This document shows positions 15,031-15,126 of a DNA stretch of 15,126 nt, piece by piece. The DNA lies in assembly GCA_900765465.1 (NCBI GenBank), contig CAAFRM010000100.1, positions 1 through 15,126 on the forward strand, in the 5' to 3' direction. Made by a program: the position numbers and the translations under genes. The notes under the pieces were generated by a model. The model was not told where the DNA came from. It did no database searches and saw only the letters and a list, made by a program, of their open reading frames with translations. How positions within the stretch are numbered: position 1 is the first letter of the stretch; each line of letters begins with the position of its first letter. This stretch comes from an uncultured Prevotella sp. (GTDB lineage Bacteria; Bacteroidota; Bacteroidia; Bacteroidales; Bacteroidaceae).

Positions 15031-15126
15031 TTAACCGAACAGTCCGGAGAGCAGAGGTACAAGGGTGGTGCCGATGAGGGCAACACCGCCGCCAGCCATG
15101 AGCTGCTTCATGCCCTGGGACTTTGC
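15031..15126 (-). CDS. Maff2 family small membrane protein, C-terminal 31 residues (cut by the window edge)
   Basis: The frame is open from the right edge to a TAA at 15031-15033. It reads AKSQGMKQLMAGGGVALIG and ends in LVPLLSGLFG, the conserved C-terminal half of Maff2 proteins, which are about 70 residues with two hydrophobic helices. The gene lies just upstream of the VirB6-like gene, with 25 bases between stop and start. Maff2 proteins resemble small pilin or TrbC-like channel components in size and placement, but that role is inferred. The N-terminal half is outside the window. Confidence 0.8.
   Translation of the reverse strand, partial: AKSQGMKQLMAGGGVALIGTTLVPLLSGLFG

Noticed and set aside
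1..15126. CRISPR array, tRNA, oriT, integrase or insertion sequence
   Set aside because: I saw no regular repeat-spacer pattern, no cloverleaf, no transposase or recombinase motif, and no relaxase gene to point to an oriT.

Overview
The window is a block of conjugation and accessory genes from an integrative and conjugative element of the Tn1549/CTn-like (C. difficile CTn2/CTn4-like) family carried by Clostridia. I infer this from gene order and protein families. In transcription order these are a Maff2 protein, a VirB6/TrbL channel protein, a PrgI family protein, a VirB4 ATPase, a CD1108-type NlpC/P60 hydrolase, DUF4315, DUF4366 (CD1107-type), topoisomerase III, an LPD28-like protein, a YodL/DUF4316 protein, TTRAP and a giant polyvalent protein. 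Moderate G+C and strong AGGAGG ribosome sites fit a gut Lachnospiraceae/Ruminococcaceae host, but the species cannot be told.

Every gene I can support lies on the minus strand, so the window reads from right to left. Right part (15126 to 8655): the type IV secretion block, with genes overlapping or separated by a few bases. It holds the Maff2 C-terminus, the VirB6-like membrane protein, PrgI, VirB4, the peptidoglycan hydrolase, DUF4315 and DUF4366. Four of these appear to start at TTG. Middle (8654 to 7100): a cassette that separates DUF4366 from topB. It has one AAA ATPase/DUF4143 gene with a near-consensus sigma-70 promoter, palindromic 10-13 bp repeats around that promoter, a strong terminator after the gene, and a second terminator-like hairpin just before the topB ribosome site. 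A 9-bp direct repeat flanks it. Left part (7093 to 1): topB, then LPD28-like, YodL/DUF4316 and TTRAP genes with ATGA-type overlaps or short gaps, then a giant open frame that runs off the left edge after 1114 codons.

The most unusual structure is at 2219-2566. A complete TnpV gene with its own Shine-Dalgarno sequence lies wholly inside the giant gene in another frame of the same strand. Both frames are open and both read like protein.

The right block would build the mating channel and open the cell wall. TopB and the giant protein would process element DNA in donor or recipient. The relaxase, coupling protein, integrase, oriT and attachment sites are not in the window. No stretch longer than about 190 bases lacks a gene. 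I see no tRNA, rRNA, CRISPR array or insertion sequence.
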